Made by a program: the position numbers and the translations under genes
Part shown: positions 1-5,268 of the stretch, one piece after another
How the letters are laid out: each line of letters begins with the position of its first letter
Numbering within the stretch: position 1 is the first letter of the stretch
The notes under the pieces: model-generated
The model's database searches: none
The model's input: only the letters and a program-made list of their open reading frames with translations
What the model was told of the DNA's origin: nothing
From: Treponema sp.
GTDB taxonomy: Bacteria > Spirochaetota > Spirochaetia > Treponematales > Breznakiellaceae
Direction of reading: 5' to 3'
Length of the DNA: 5,268 nt
Assembly: GCA_031255875.1 (NCBI GenBank)
Contig: JAIRRR010000152.1
Location: 1-5,268, forward strand

Positions 1-1
1 A

Positions 2-304
2 TCGACGGTAAAGGCTGGACAAAAGCCACCTAAAGAAATCATCCAGGCGGCACGGAAGGCGGCGCGGGGGCCTGTCAACTATACCCCGGATTGCCCGAAA
101 TCCACGCCGGAAGCATTGCGGGAATTCGCCATGCATGCGGCGGAACGTAACCGGCGAAATCGAAAACAGGCCGTTACGATTCGGCTTGTCCCTGACTGCC
201 TGGAAAAGTACAAGGCTCTGGGGAAAGGCTACACCGGCATAATGGCGGACGTGCTGAATTATGTAGCGGATAACCCGGAGATACTTTCAAAAGCCCGTGG
301 ATGA
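2..304 (+). CDS. BrnA-like ribbon-helix-helix antitoxin, 5' end outside window
   Basis: The reading frame is open from the left edge of the window and ends at TGA 302-304, giving 100 visible residues. The C-terminal part carries a beta-strand motif (VTIRL), a helix, then GKGYTGIMADVLNYVADNPEIL. This matches the ribbon-helix-helix region of BrnA-type antitoxins, whose hallmark is 'VTIRL...LGKGY'. Such antitoxins bind and neutralise a BrnT-type RNase toxin and repress their own operon. The upstream part (NYTPDCP followed by TPEALREFA) resembles the N-terminal region of these proteins in spirochaetes, so the true start is probably left of the window. Internal candidates are TTG at 116 and ATG at 131, but neither has a clear Shine-Dalgarno sequence and both would remove the conserved-looking N-terminal part. 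In brnTA operons the toxin usually lies just upstream, so it is expected outside the window and cannot be checked here. The family call rests on motif recognition only; another RHH antitoxin or a solitary DNA-binding regulator is possible. Confidence 0.7.
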   Translation, partial: STVKAGQKPPKEIIQAARKAARGPVNYTPDCPKSTPEALREFAMHAAERNRRNRKQAVTIRLVPDCLEKYKALGKGYTGIMADVLNYVADNPEILSKARG

Positions 305-343
305 GACCTTGTCCCGTCAGCCGGTTACTCGATAACCCGCCGC

Positions 344-362
344 GTCCGGGGCGGCCCCGGAC
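344..362. repeat. Perfect GC-rich hairpin 40 bases after the antitoxin
   Basis: GTCCGGGG at 344-351 and CCCCGGAC at 355-362 form a perfect 8-bp stem around a 3-base loop. There is no T run on either side, so it is not a standard intrinsic terminator. It could be an mRNA 3'-end stabiliser or a degenerate terminator for the antitoxin transcript. Confidence 0.5.
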
Positions 363-530
363 TGTGCCGGGAAACCGCGCCCCGTCATTTTACCGGTGTC
401 AGCGAGATGATCAAGGCGGCATAAGCGAAGCGGGTCAATTCCCGCCCTTCAAGCCCGATAAGCCGTCTCCCTGCTATGTATACGTATATACCGATCCGCC
501 CAGGATGAGCCCGGTACAGTCCCGCTGCGT

Positions 531-563
531 ACGCCCATAGGCTTTTACGCGGAGGGCGTTTTT
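531..563 (+). terminator. Possible weak intrinsic terminator
   Basis: ACGCCC at 531-536 can pair with GGGCGT at 554-559, and a T run follows directly (560-563). The loop is long (17 bases). An alternative 4-bp stem, ACGC/GCGT at 547-550 and 556-559, ends at the same T run. It would act on rightward transcription, for example read-through from the antitoxin operon. The long loop and short stem keep this tentative. Confidence 0.35.
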
Positions 564-689
564 CGGCTTGATATTCCCGTAGTCCGCCTGTCAAGTAACA
601 CTGAAAGTGATATTTTTGGTGCAACCCCTAAAATGATAAAGCCAGTTTAAGACAGCTTATGCGGTATAAAACAGGACAAAATACCCTCT

Positions 690-706
690 AAAGCCTGTAA
701 AAGCCT
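690..706. repeat. AAAGCCT direct repeat, 10-base period
   Basis: AAAGCCT occurs at 690-696 and 700-706, one helical turn apart, in AT-rich DNA 50-70 bases left of the tRNA fragment. Phased short repeats are typical of recombination-directionality-factor or integrase arm sites beside attachment cores, but two 7-base copies may be chance. Confidence 0.3.
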
Positions 707-755
707 TTCCGATAAACAGATATACAAGGGTTAATGCCGGATAAAGAAGCCGAAA

Positions 756-809
756 GGTTTCGGGTACCAGTGCCTTCAAAAGCAGGAAGTTCGAGTCTTC
801 TTCTGGGCA
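756..809 (+). pseudogene. 3' half of a class II (tRNA-Leu-like) tRNA; probable attachment-site remnant
   Basis: Read 5' to 3' the segment has four tRNA parts. First, a partial anticodon arm: GGT 756-758, loop TTCGGGT 759-765, ACC 766-768. Second, a 14-base variable region 771-784 whose ends TGC and GCA can pair, as in class II tRNAs. Third, a complete T arm: GGAAG 785-789, loop TTCGAGT 790-796, CTTCT 797-801, five pairs including one G-T. Fourth, the 3' acceptor strand TCTGGGC 802-808 with discriminator A 809. No CCA is encoded. The required 5' acceptor strand (GCCCAGA-like) and a D arm are missing from the 720-756 region: GCCGGAT at 736-742 pairs at only about four of seven positions. The stretch from GGTACCAG onward looks like the 3' half of a tRNA-Leu with a UAG-type anticodon. 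Tyrosine integrases often recombine within the anticodon or T loop and leave such a 3' copy at one end of the element. The alternative is a decayed tRNA gene. Confidence 0.55.
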
Positions 810-817
810 AAAGCAGG
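777..817. repeat. CAAAAGCAGG direct repeat flanking the tRNA 3' end
   Basis: The 10-mer CAAAAGCAGG occurs at 777-786, inside the variable arm and T-stem start, and again at 808-817, across the tRNA 3' end and just before the terminator. The offset is 31 bases. It may be chance, or the trace of a small duplication or recombination at the tRNA end. Confidence 0.5.
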
Positions 818-839
818 CCCCGCCGTTCGGCGGGGTTTT
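818..839 (+). terminator. Intrinsic terminator between the tRNA fragment and the chemoreceptor gene
   Basis: CCCCGCC 818-824, loop GTTC 825-828 and GGCGGGG 829-835 form a perfect 7-bp GC stem followed directly by TTTT. It lies 8 bases after the tRNA 3' end on the same strand, so it fits the native terminator of that tRNA. The receptor gene converges on it from the right, stopping at 854. Read leftward, the stem is followed by a T run only after five bases, so it may also end that transcript, less efficiently. Confidence 0.75.
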
Positions 840-853
840 GGATTGGGCGCTCC

Positions 854-3040
854 CTATTCTACTTTGAACTTTGCCACTTCCTTGACCAGCACGTCGATGT
901 TTTCCTTGTTCTGCTCGCTGATCTTATTCACCCGGTCTACCGCCACATTGATCTGATCCGCCCCGATAGACATCTCATTCATCCCGCTCGCTATCTCCTG
1001 GGTCACCCTTTCAAGGTTCCGGCTTTCCTGGATAATCTGCTTGCTCCCCTCCAGCATCTCCTCGGAACCGCCTTTGACTACCTGGGTTGTTTTGTTCAGC
1101 TGGCCTATCGCCTCCAGGATCTGCTTGCTCCCCGATCCCTGCTCCTCCATGGCGTTGCGGATGTTCTCCTCCTGCTCCGAGACGGTCTTTACGCTTCTGT
1201 CTATGGCCTCAAACTTGTTCATTACATTTCCGGTGGAATTGCCTATCTTGTCGATGGAATCCTTGATCTTCTTGAGCACCGTGGAAATGGTCTTGGACTG
1301 TTTCCCGGAATTTTCCGCCAGCTTCCGTATTTCGTCGGCCACCACCGCGAAGCCCTTCCCCGCTTCTCCGGCATGGGCGGCTTCTATGGCGGCGTTCATG
1401 GACAGCAGGTTCGTCTGGCTCGCTATGTTCTGCATCACCGCGTTTATCTCCAAAAGCCCTTCGGATTCCCGGGCGATGTCCTGGATGTCCGCCGCCACTT
1501 CCTGGAGGCCCGTCCGCCCTACTTCCGACGCGCTCATCAGTTCCTCGACGTTGCCGGCGTTTTTAACGAGAGTCTGGGTAACGGACTGGACATTGGCGAG
1601 CATTTCCTCGATTGCCGAGGAAGACTGGGCGACGCTGGCGCTCTGGAGGTCCACGTGGTCCGAGAGTTTGTCAATATTGACGGTTATCTGCTCCATAGTG
1701 GCGTTGGTCTCGGTGACGCTGGCGGACTGGTTGATAACCTGGCCCTTGATGCCCTGTATGTTGGCGGTGATCTGGTTAATGGCCGCGGCGGTTTCGGTCA
1801 TGTTGCCGGCAAGGTCGTTCCCGATGTCGGAAAGGGAAACGGTCTGGTTTTTAATGGTAATGACAAAATTTTTAATCTTTTCCAGGGTCGCGTTGAAGTA
1901 CCGGGCCATGTCGCCAATCTCGTCCCCGGTAGTAATACTGAGCGTTTTGGTCAAATCCCCCTCTCCTTCGGAAATATCCTTGAGGGTCAGGGCTGTATTG
2001 ATTATGGGGCTGGAAATCTTGATGCTGATAAAAAAGGCAAGGAAGAAAACAACAACAAGAGTAATGGCAAGGACAAGCGCCGCGATTCTTTCTATGGTGA
2101 AAATGGTCTCGTAGAGTACCGCTTCGGGAAGGGCCAGGACAACCCGGTACCCGGTGCCTTCTACGGAAGCGCCGGTAATGTAGTACCGATTGCCGGTTTC
2201 GTCCCGGTAGAACAGGGCGGAGCCTGCTACCAGGTCCCGCGATGCCTGCTGTAAACGGGCGGGGAGATTGCCGATGGTGATATCCTCGTTCACGTTCAGG
2301 GCCCGTTCGGTGTATTTTCCCTGGGCGGGGTTGAATTCCCTGTGGGACAGGATGGTGTTATTCTCGGAAAAGATGAGGAAAACCAGCCGTTCCCCAAAAC
2401 TATCCCTGATTTGGGCGGTGACGGTGTCCAGAAATCCCTCCATGGTATGATCTTCGACATAAACGCCCAATAGCCCCGCCGCCGCGCCGGATTGGATGAC
2501 GCTGGCGCCCACGATCACAAATTTTTGCCCGGTCGTCCGGGAAAGCATGGGGTTGGAAACATAGCTGCGGTGTTCCCCGTTCGCGTTCGTTCCCACGAGG
2601 TAGGTAAAATAATCGCGGGTGTTGAGGAGCGTTGGCGCCGAGGCCGGGTTGTTGTTGTCTGCGGTTACCATGCCGCCCAGGGCGGGGTTTCCCGGATTGT
2701 CGGAACGGTAATAGCTGCCGTCGGAGTTGCAGTACAGGTAGATATTAATATTGTCGCTCCGGGCAAGCTCCTCGCCGAGCGGGTCCAGGGCCTGCTTTTT
2801 TTCCGGCCAGGCCATTTCCGCCAGCCCGGGGAAGAAGGACGCCGATTCCACAAGGCCGACCTTCCGGTCAAAGAAGGATTTAATGTCGCTGGCGATGATA
2901 CCGGAATATTCCAAAAGAAACCCCTGGGAGTTTTTTCTGATGGCACCGCTTGACTGTAGAAGGATTATCCCTATCCCGGAAAGAAAAGGGATTATGGAGA
3001 TAAGAATAAAAACTACAATTAATTTCCTGCGTAATTTCAT
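854..3040 (-). CDS. Methyl-accepting chemotaxis protein, Cache-type sensor
   Basis: This is a membrane chemoreceptor that signals through CheW and CheA to the flagellar motor. Residues 7-28 are the first transmembrane helix. About 29-316 form a periplasmic Cache-like ligand domain: TRDYFTYL near 141-148, then the YVSNP and [11 protein letters not shown] stretch at 160-179, then LLGVYVED at 190-197. Residues 317-340 are the second transmembrane helix. About 340-395 are a HAMP domain ([24 protein letters not shown]). The signalling hairpin runs from about 395 to 728, its tip marked by [21 protein letters not shown] and [16 protein letters not shown] (539-575). Likely methylation pairs are E450/Q451, E478/E479, E632/E633 and E660/E661, inferred from the usual site pattern. 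The C-terminus (KFKVE) lacks an NWETF-type CheR tether. The ATG at 3038-3040 is preceded, after six bases, by AAGGAA (complement of 3047-3052). The gene is complete and seems monocistronic. The ligand is unknown; the receptor family is certain, the exact Cache subtype less so. Confidence 0.97.
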   Translation of the reverse strand: MKLRRKLIVVFILISIIPFLSGIGIILLQSSGAIRKNSQGFLLEYSGIIASDIKSFFDRKVGLVESASFFPGLAEMAWPEKKQALDPLGEELARSDNINIYLYCNSDGSYYRSDNPGNPALGGMVTADNNNPASAPTLLNTRDYFTYLVGTNANGEHRSYVSNPMLSRTTGQKFVIVGASVIQSGAAAGLLGVYVEDHTMEGFLDTVTAQIRDSFGERLVFLIFSENNTILSHREFNPAQGKYTERALNVNEDITIGNLPARLQQASRDLVAGSALFYRDETGNRYYITGASVEGTGYRVVLALPEAVLYETIFTIERIAALVLAITLVVVFFLAFFISIKISSPIINTALTLKDISEGEGDLTKTLSITTGDEIGDMARYFNATLEKIKNFVITIKNQTVSLSDIGNDLAGNMTETAAAINQITANIQGIKGQVINQSASVTETNATMEQITVNIDKLSDHVDLQSASVAQSSSAIEEMLANVQSVTQTLVKNAGNVEELMSASEVGRTGLQEVAADIQDIARESEGLLEINAVMQNIASQTNLLSMNAAIEAAHAGEAGKGFAVVADEIRKLAENSGKQSKTISTVLKKIKDSIDKIGNSTGNVMNKFEAIDRSVKTVSEQEENIRNAMEEQGSGSKQILEAIGQLNKTTQVVKGGSEEMLEGSKQIIQESRNLERVTQEIASGMNEMSIGADQINVAVDRVNKISEQNKENIDVLVKEVAKFKVE

Positions 3041-3123
3041 AATAGCTTCCTTAAAAATTTCCTTTTTGACTTGCAGTGATTCTGAATTGCCTGCGGGAAT
3101 GTCCCTAGTCTTAAAAAAAGGAA

Positions 3124-3164
3124 ATTATACTAATTACGATAGTCCTGTATTGCGGCGATGTCAA
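3124..3164 (-). promoter_or_regulatory. Sigma70-type promoter of the chemoreceptor gene
   Basis: On the minus strand a perfect -35 TTGACA (complement of 3159-3164) is followed after 17 bases by TATCGT (complement of 3136-3141), a 4/6 match to the -10 consensus. Twelve bases further downstream is a perfect TATAAT (complement of 3124-3129), too far (29 bases) to pair with the same -35. Either could be the -10 element. The resulting leader would be roughly 75-90 bases before the ATG. I see no sigma28-type flagellar promoter. Confidence 0.6.
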
Positions 3165-3225
3165 GGAAGAAAAATGCCGGATTTTTTGATTTTTGCGGGG
3201 ATTTCCCGGTTTTTGCTATCCGGCA

Positions 3226-3299
3226 GGGACGGGCCGGGGGGGTAGGCCAAGACTTGCTCCGGGCCGGGGGCGGGGGGGCAAGGCTGGGCCGCAGGGGGG
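3226..3299 (+). other. G-run block with G-quadruplex potential in the divergent intergenic region
   Basis: Nine runs of three or more Gs lie on the plus strand between the two divergent genes: at 3226, 3231, 3236, 3261, 3266, 3272, 3285 and 3294 onward, several of them 5-7 Gs long. From 3261 to 3299 the runs are separated by loops of 2, 1, 7 and 5 bases, which meets the usual G3+N1-7 quadruplex pattern. GGGCCGGGGG occurs twice, at 3231-3240 and 3261-3270. The plus strand is the non-template strand for the downstream glucanotransferase gene. Whether the structure forms, or matters, is unknown. Confidence 0.55.
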
Positions 3300-3352
3300 C
3301 CGGACAGGGCCTGCAAACGCCGGCAGACGCCCGCCCGGTAACAGGCCCCCCT
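3293..3352. repeat. Inverted repeat, 9-bp arms
   Basis: AGGGGGGCC at 3293-3301 pairs perfectly with GGCCCCCCT at 3344-3352 across a 42-base loop. Inside the loop GGCCTG 3308-3313 and CAGGCC 3342-3347 offer a competing pairing. There is no proper T run after it, so it is not a clear terminator, and no gene runs into it. Confidence 0.45.
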
Positions 3353-3373
3353 CTTTGGCAGACGCGCCGCCCG
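3322..3373. repeat. GGCAGACGC direct repeat
   Basis: GGCAGACGC occurs at 3322-3330 and 3357-3365, each followed by a similar CCGCCCG-type stretch, with a 35-base period. The repeats lie in the C-rich half of the intergenic region that follows the G-rich block. No function is evident; they may come from replication slippage in GC-rich DNA. Confidence 0.5.
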
Positions 3374-3430
3374 CCTGAAAACCCGGCTGGCTCCGGCAGC
3401 CGAAGATGAAAAATTGCCGAGGCCCGCAGC

Positions 3431-3483
3431 CTTTCATTCGCCATTATTTCGTATTATACTTGAAAAATAGCAATTCCGGAGGG
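3431..3483 (+). promoter_or_regulatory. Probable promoter -10 and ribosome-binding site of the glucanotransferase gene
   Basis: TATACT at 3455-3460, overlapping TATTAT at 3452-3457, is a good -10 candidate about 28 bases before the ATG. The region 17-18 bases upstream (CTTTCAT, 3431-3437) is a poor -35 match, so the promoter may need an activator or use the other divergent sequences. GGAGGG at 3478-3483 is a strong Shine-Dalgarno sequence four bases before ATG 3488 and fixes that start. Confidence 0.45.
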
Positions 3484-3487
3484 TATT

Positions 3488-5268
3488 ATGGCTAATCCGC
3501 AAAAAAAGGATGCTTTGAAAGGTGAATTTTCCGAACGGTTGATCGGCGCGGTGGTCCCGCTGGGGGCCTTGCGGGGATCGGGCAGCACGGGGGTCGGGGA
3601 ATTTCCGGACCTGGTGGAATTTGCCGGCCTTTGCGTGAAAATGGGGGTCGGCCTTATCCAGCTTTTGCCGGTGAACGATACGGGGTACCAAAGCTCGCCC
3701 TATTTTGCCCTGACGGTGTTCGCCCTTCATCCCCTTTACCTGAGAATCGCCGATTTGCCGGAAGCGGGCCCGTTCGCCGCCAAGATCAAGGATCTGGGCG
3801 AGCGTTTCGACCGGGACGCCCGGTTTGCCTTTGAGCCTATATTGAGGGCGAAGGTCGGCCTTCTGCGGGAAATATACGCGGCCAACAAGGCGGAGATTGC
3901 CGGGAAGGCGGGGAAAGGCGGCAGCCTGGGCGCGTGGATAGAAAAAAACCCCTGGGTTAAGGAATACGCGGTGTTCCGGCGGCTCAAGGAGGCAAACGGG
4001 GAAAAAGGCTGGAAGGAATGGTCTTCCCACCAGCAGATAGACGCCGCAGGGATCGATGCCCTGTGGAACGACAGGGGCCTGAGGGACGAGCATCTGTTCT
4101 GGGCCTGGCTCCAGCAGGCCCTGGAGGATCAGTTCGGCAGGGCTGCCAGGGCGGTGGCGGACATGGGCATCCTGCTTGAAGGGGACCTCCCCATCCTTAT
4201 CAACGAGGATTCCGCCGATGTCTGGGCCCACCCGGAGTATTTCAACCGGGAGCTGTCCGCCGGCGCTCCCCCCGATATGTACAGCCCCGAGGGCCAGCGC
4301 TGGGGCTTCCCCACCTACCGCTGGGACATTCTGGAAAAAAACGATTACGACTGGTGGCGGAAGCGGCTTAAAGTCGCGGAGAAGTACTACAGGGCCTACC
4401 GGATAGACCACGTGCTGGGCTTTTTCAGGATATGGGCATCTTCCCAGCGCGACAATACCTCTGTCCTGGGGTGGTTCAACCCCTATGTCCCGATTACGGA
4501 AAAAGAGCTTGCCGCCCTTGATTTTGACGAGGGCCGCATACGCTGGGTTACCCGGCCCCATATCCCCACCGGCGAAGTGTGGGACGCGCTGCGCTCGAAC
4601 TGGGGGGGGTACTACAGCGAGGAGGATATATCCGCCGAAGCCGGGCGGGTTTTTACGCAGGCCCTGGACCGCATCGGGGAGGAGGAGCTCTGGCTTTTCA
4701 AAGACAGCATTAGGGGCGAGCAGGATATCGCCGCGCTCGGCCTGCACCCGGCGGCCAAAGCCTGCCTTGTCGGCGCCTGGCACAACCGGCTTTTTGTGGA
4801 ATACGAAAAGGGAAGATATTTTCCCACGTGGCTGTACCGCGATACCCGCGCGTACAGGTCCCTTTCTGAAACGGAAAAGGAAGCGCTCGAAGCGCTGGTC
4901 GAAAAACACCGCGCCGCTTCGGAAAAAATTTGGGAAAAGCAGGGCCAGAAACTCCTTGCCATGCTCAAGGAATCGACTTCGATGCTCCCCTGCGCGGAAG
5001 ATCTGGGCGCGGTCCCCGACTGCGTCCCCAGGGTGCTCGCGAAGCTCGGGATACTGGGGCTCAGGGTTGTCCGCTGGCACCGCGACTGGGAGGCCGAGGG
5101 GGAGCCTTACTACCCCTTCGAGGATTACCCGGAGCTCAGCGTCTGCACCCCCGCGGTGCACGACAGCTCCACCCTGCGGGAATGGTGGAACAAAGAGGCC
5201 GCGCAGGAGGCGTTTTCGACTTTTATCGGCGTCCCCGCGCTGCCGAAAATTTACAATCCCGGCGCGGC
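3488..5268 (+). CDS. malQ: 4-alpha-glucanotransferase, GH77 (DPE2-like), 3' end outside window
   Basis: This cytoplasmic enzyme transfers alpha-1,4-glucan units between maltodextrins or to glucose, in maltose, glycogen or maltodextrin metabolism. The frame is open from ATG 3488 to the window edge (593 residues). The GH77 signatures are in order: LLPVND 59-64; VFALHPLYLR 77-86; LEGDLPI 230-236; GAPPD 259-263 (the '250s loop'); WGFPTYRWD 272-280; RIDHVLGFFRIW 305-316 with the nucleophile D307; CAEDLG 502-507 with the acid/base E504; CTPAVHD 553-559 with the third acid D559. In classical MalQ the first two acids are about 48 residues apart; here they are 197 apart. Such an insertion, with PVND, FALHPLYLR and GFFRIW wording, is characteristic of DPE2-type enzymes. 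The N-terminus starts directly with the catalytic module (SERLIGAVVPLG), with no starch-binding CBM20 domains as in plant DPE2. A strong GGAGGG precedes the start. The missing C-terminus is probably several tens of residues. GH77 is secure; the DPE2 subgroup is likely. Confidence 0.95.
   Translation, partial: MANPQKKDALKGEFSERLIGAVVPLGALRGSGSTGVGEFPDLVEFAGLCVKMGVGLIQLLPVNDTGYQSSPYFALTVFALHPLYLRIADLPEAGPFAAKIKDLGERFDRDARFAFEPILRAKVGLLREIYAANKAEIAGKAGKGGSLGAWIEKNPWVKEYAVFRRLKEANGEKGWKEWSSHQQIDAAGIDALWNDRGLRDEHLFWAWLQQALEDQFGRAARAVADMGILLEGDLPILINEDSADVWAHPEYFNRELSAGAPPDMYSPEGQRWGFPTYRWDILEKNDYDWWRKRLKVAEKYYRAYRIDHVLGFFRIWASSQRDNTSVLGWFNPYVPITEKELAALDFDEGRIRWVTRPHIPTGEVWDALRSNWGGYYSEEDISAEAGRVFTQALDRIGEEELWLFKDSIRGEQDIAALGLHPAAKACLVGAWHNRLFVEYEKGRYFPTWLYRDTRAYRSLSETEKEALEALVEKHRAASEKIWEKQGQKLLAMLKESTSMLPCAEDLGAVPDCVPRVLAKLGILGLRVVRWHRDWEAEGEPYYPFEDYPELSVCTPAVHDSSTLREWWNKEAAQEAFSTFIGVPALPKIYNPGA

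Larger units (their letters stand above)
305..755. other. Gene-free stretch between the antitoxin and the tRNA fragment
   Basis: About 450 bases contain no coding sequence I can support. Short open frames exist on both strands but have no recognisable domain or convincing ribosome-binding site. The left half is GC-rich with hairpins, at 344-362, 430-445 (GCGGG/CCCGC) and 531-559. A 10-base palindrome (TATACGTATA) lies near 479-488. From about 590 the composition shifts to AT-rich, with small repeats: AAAGCCT twice at 690-696 and 700-706, and inverted ACAGG/CCTGT at 671-675 and 694-698. An AT-rich stretch with short repeats beside a tRNA fragment is compatible with the arm-binding region of an integrase attachment site, but that is inference. 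Confidence 0.5.

Noticed and set aside
430..445. tRNA T-arm-like hairpin (GCGGG, TCAATT, CCCGC)
   Set aside because: The loop is one base short of a T loop, and no acceptor, anticodon or D arm lies at tRNA distances.
498..504. GCCCAGG, which can pair with the TCTGGGC acceptor strand of the tRNA fragment
   Set aside because: It lies about 300 bases away with no recognisable D or anticodon 5' arm after it. A 7-base match in GC-rich DNA is easily chance, so I do not call a split tRNA.
385..624. Minus-strand 79-codon open frame in the gene-free stretch
   Set aside because: Its start is a TTG with no convincing ribosome-binding site, no domain is recognisable, and the opposite strand is open as well (301-540). 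A small hypothetical gene cannot be excluded, but I cannot support one.
735..809. A complete tRNA starting near 735
   Set aside because: The 5' acceptor candidate pairs at about four of seven positions, no D arm can be built, and a class II tRNA with this variable arm would need to start some ten bases earlier.
734..2254. Long plus-strand open frame (506 codons), with a second one of 357 codons at 1041-2114
   Set aside because: Both are antisense to the clear chemoreceptor gene. Their composition is the complement of its codons, they have no recognisable domains, and the sense protein matches its family along its whole length.
3130..3444. Short open frames on both strands in the GC-rich intergenic region
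   Set aside because: They are proline-, glycine- and arginine-rich low-complexity translations of G and C runs, without start signals or domains.
3434..5161. Minus-strand open frame of 575 codons
   Set aside because: It lies opposite the glucanotransferase gene, which carries all GH77 catalytic motifs. The frame is proline- and arginine-rich without domains and arises from GC-rich codon use.

Overview
The window looks like spirochaete chromosome, most likely a Treponema-group bacterium of the moderately GC-rich kind. This is an inference from protein resemblance: a chemoreceptor with a Treponema-like hairpin tip, a DPE2-like GH77 glucanotransferase, and a small BrnA-like antitoxin of a type I associate with treponemes. 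No ribosomal or other marker gene is present, so the assignment is tentative.

Layout. Positions 2-304 (+) hold the 3' part of a BrnA-like ribbon-helix-helix antitoxin gene whose start, and probably its toxin partner, lie left of the window. Positions 305-755 contain no gene I can support, only some hairpins and short repeats, and become AT-rich towards the right. At about 756-809 (+) lies what reads as the 3' half of a class II (tRNA-Leu-like) tRNA: a partial anticodon arm, a variable arm, a complete T arm and the 3' acceptor strand. No matching 5' half sits where it should. A strong GC hairpin with a T run follows at 818-839. A 3' tRNA fragment with its own terminator is what remains at the distal end of an element integrated into a tRNA gene. 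On that reading the antitoxin side is mobile DNA and the right side is resident chromosome.

Positions 854-3040 (-) encode a complete methyl-accepting chemotaxis protein (728 aa: TM, Cache-like sensor, TM, HAMP, signalling hairpin) that converges on that terminator. The 447-base divergent intergenic region (3041-3487) carries a sigma70-type promoter for the receptor, an unusual G-run block with quadruplex potential, short repeats, and the ribosome-binding site of the next gene.

Positions 3488-5268 (+) encode a 4-alpha-glucanotransferase (GH77, MalQ/DPE2 type), cut off by the window edge after 593 codons. All three catalytic acids are visible, and about 200 residues separate the nucleophile from the acid/base, as in DPE2-type enzymes. 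The receptor and the glucanotransferase are divergent, and nothing here shows that they work together. I did not find a convincing new multi-gene system. The strongest non-routine signal is the tRNA fragment next to a toxin-antitoxin remnant, read as an integration boundary.
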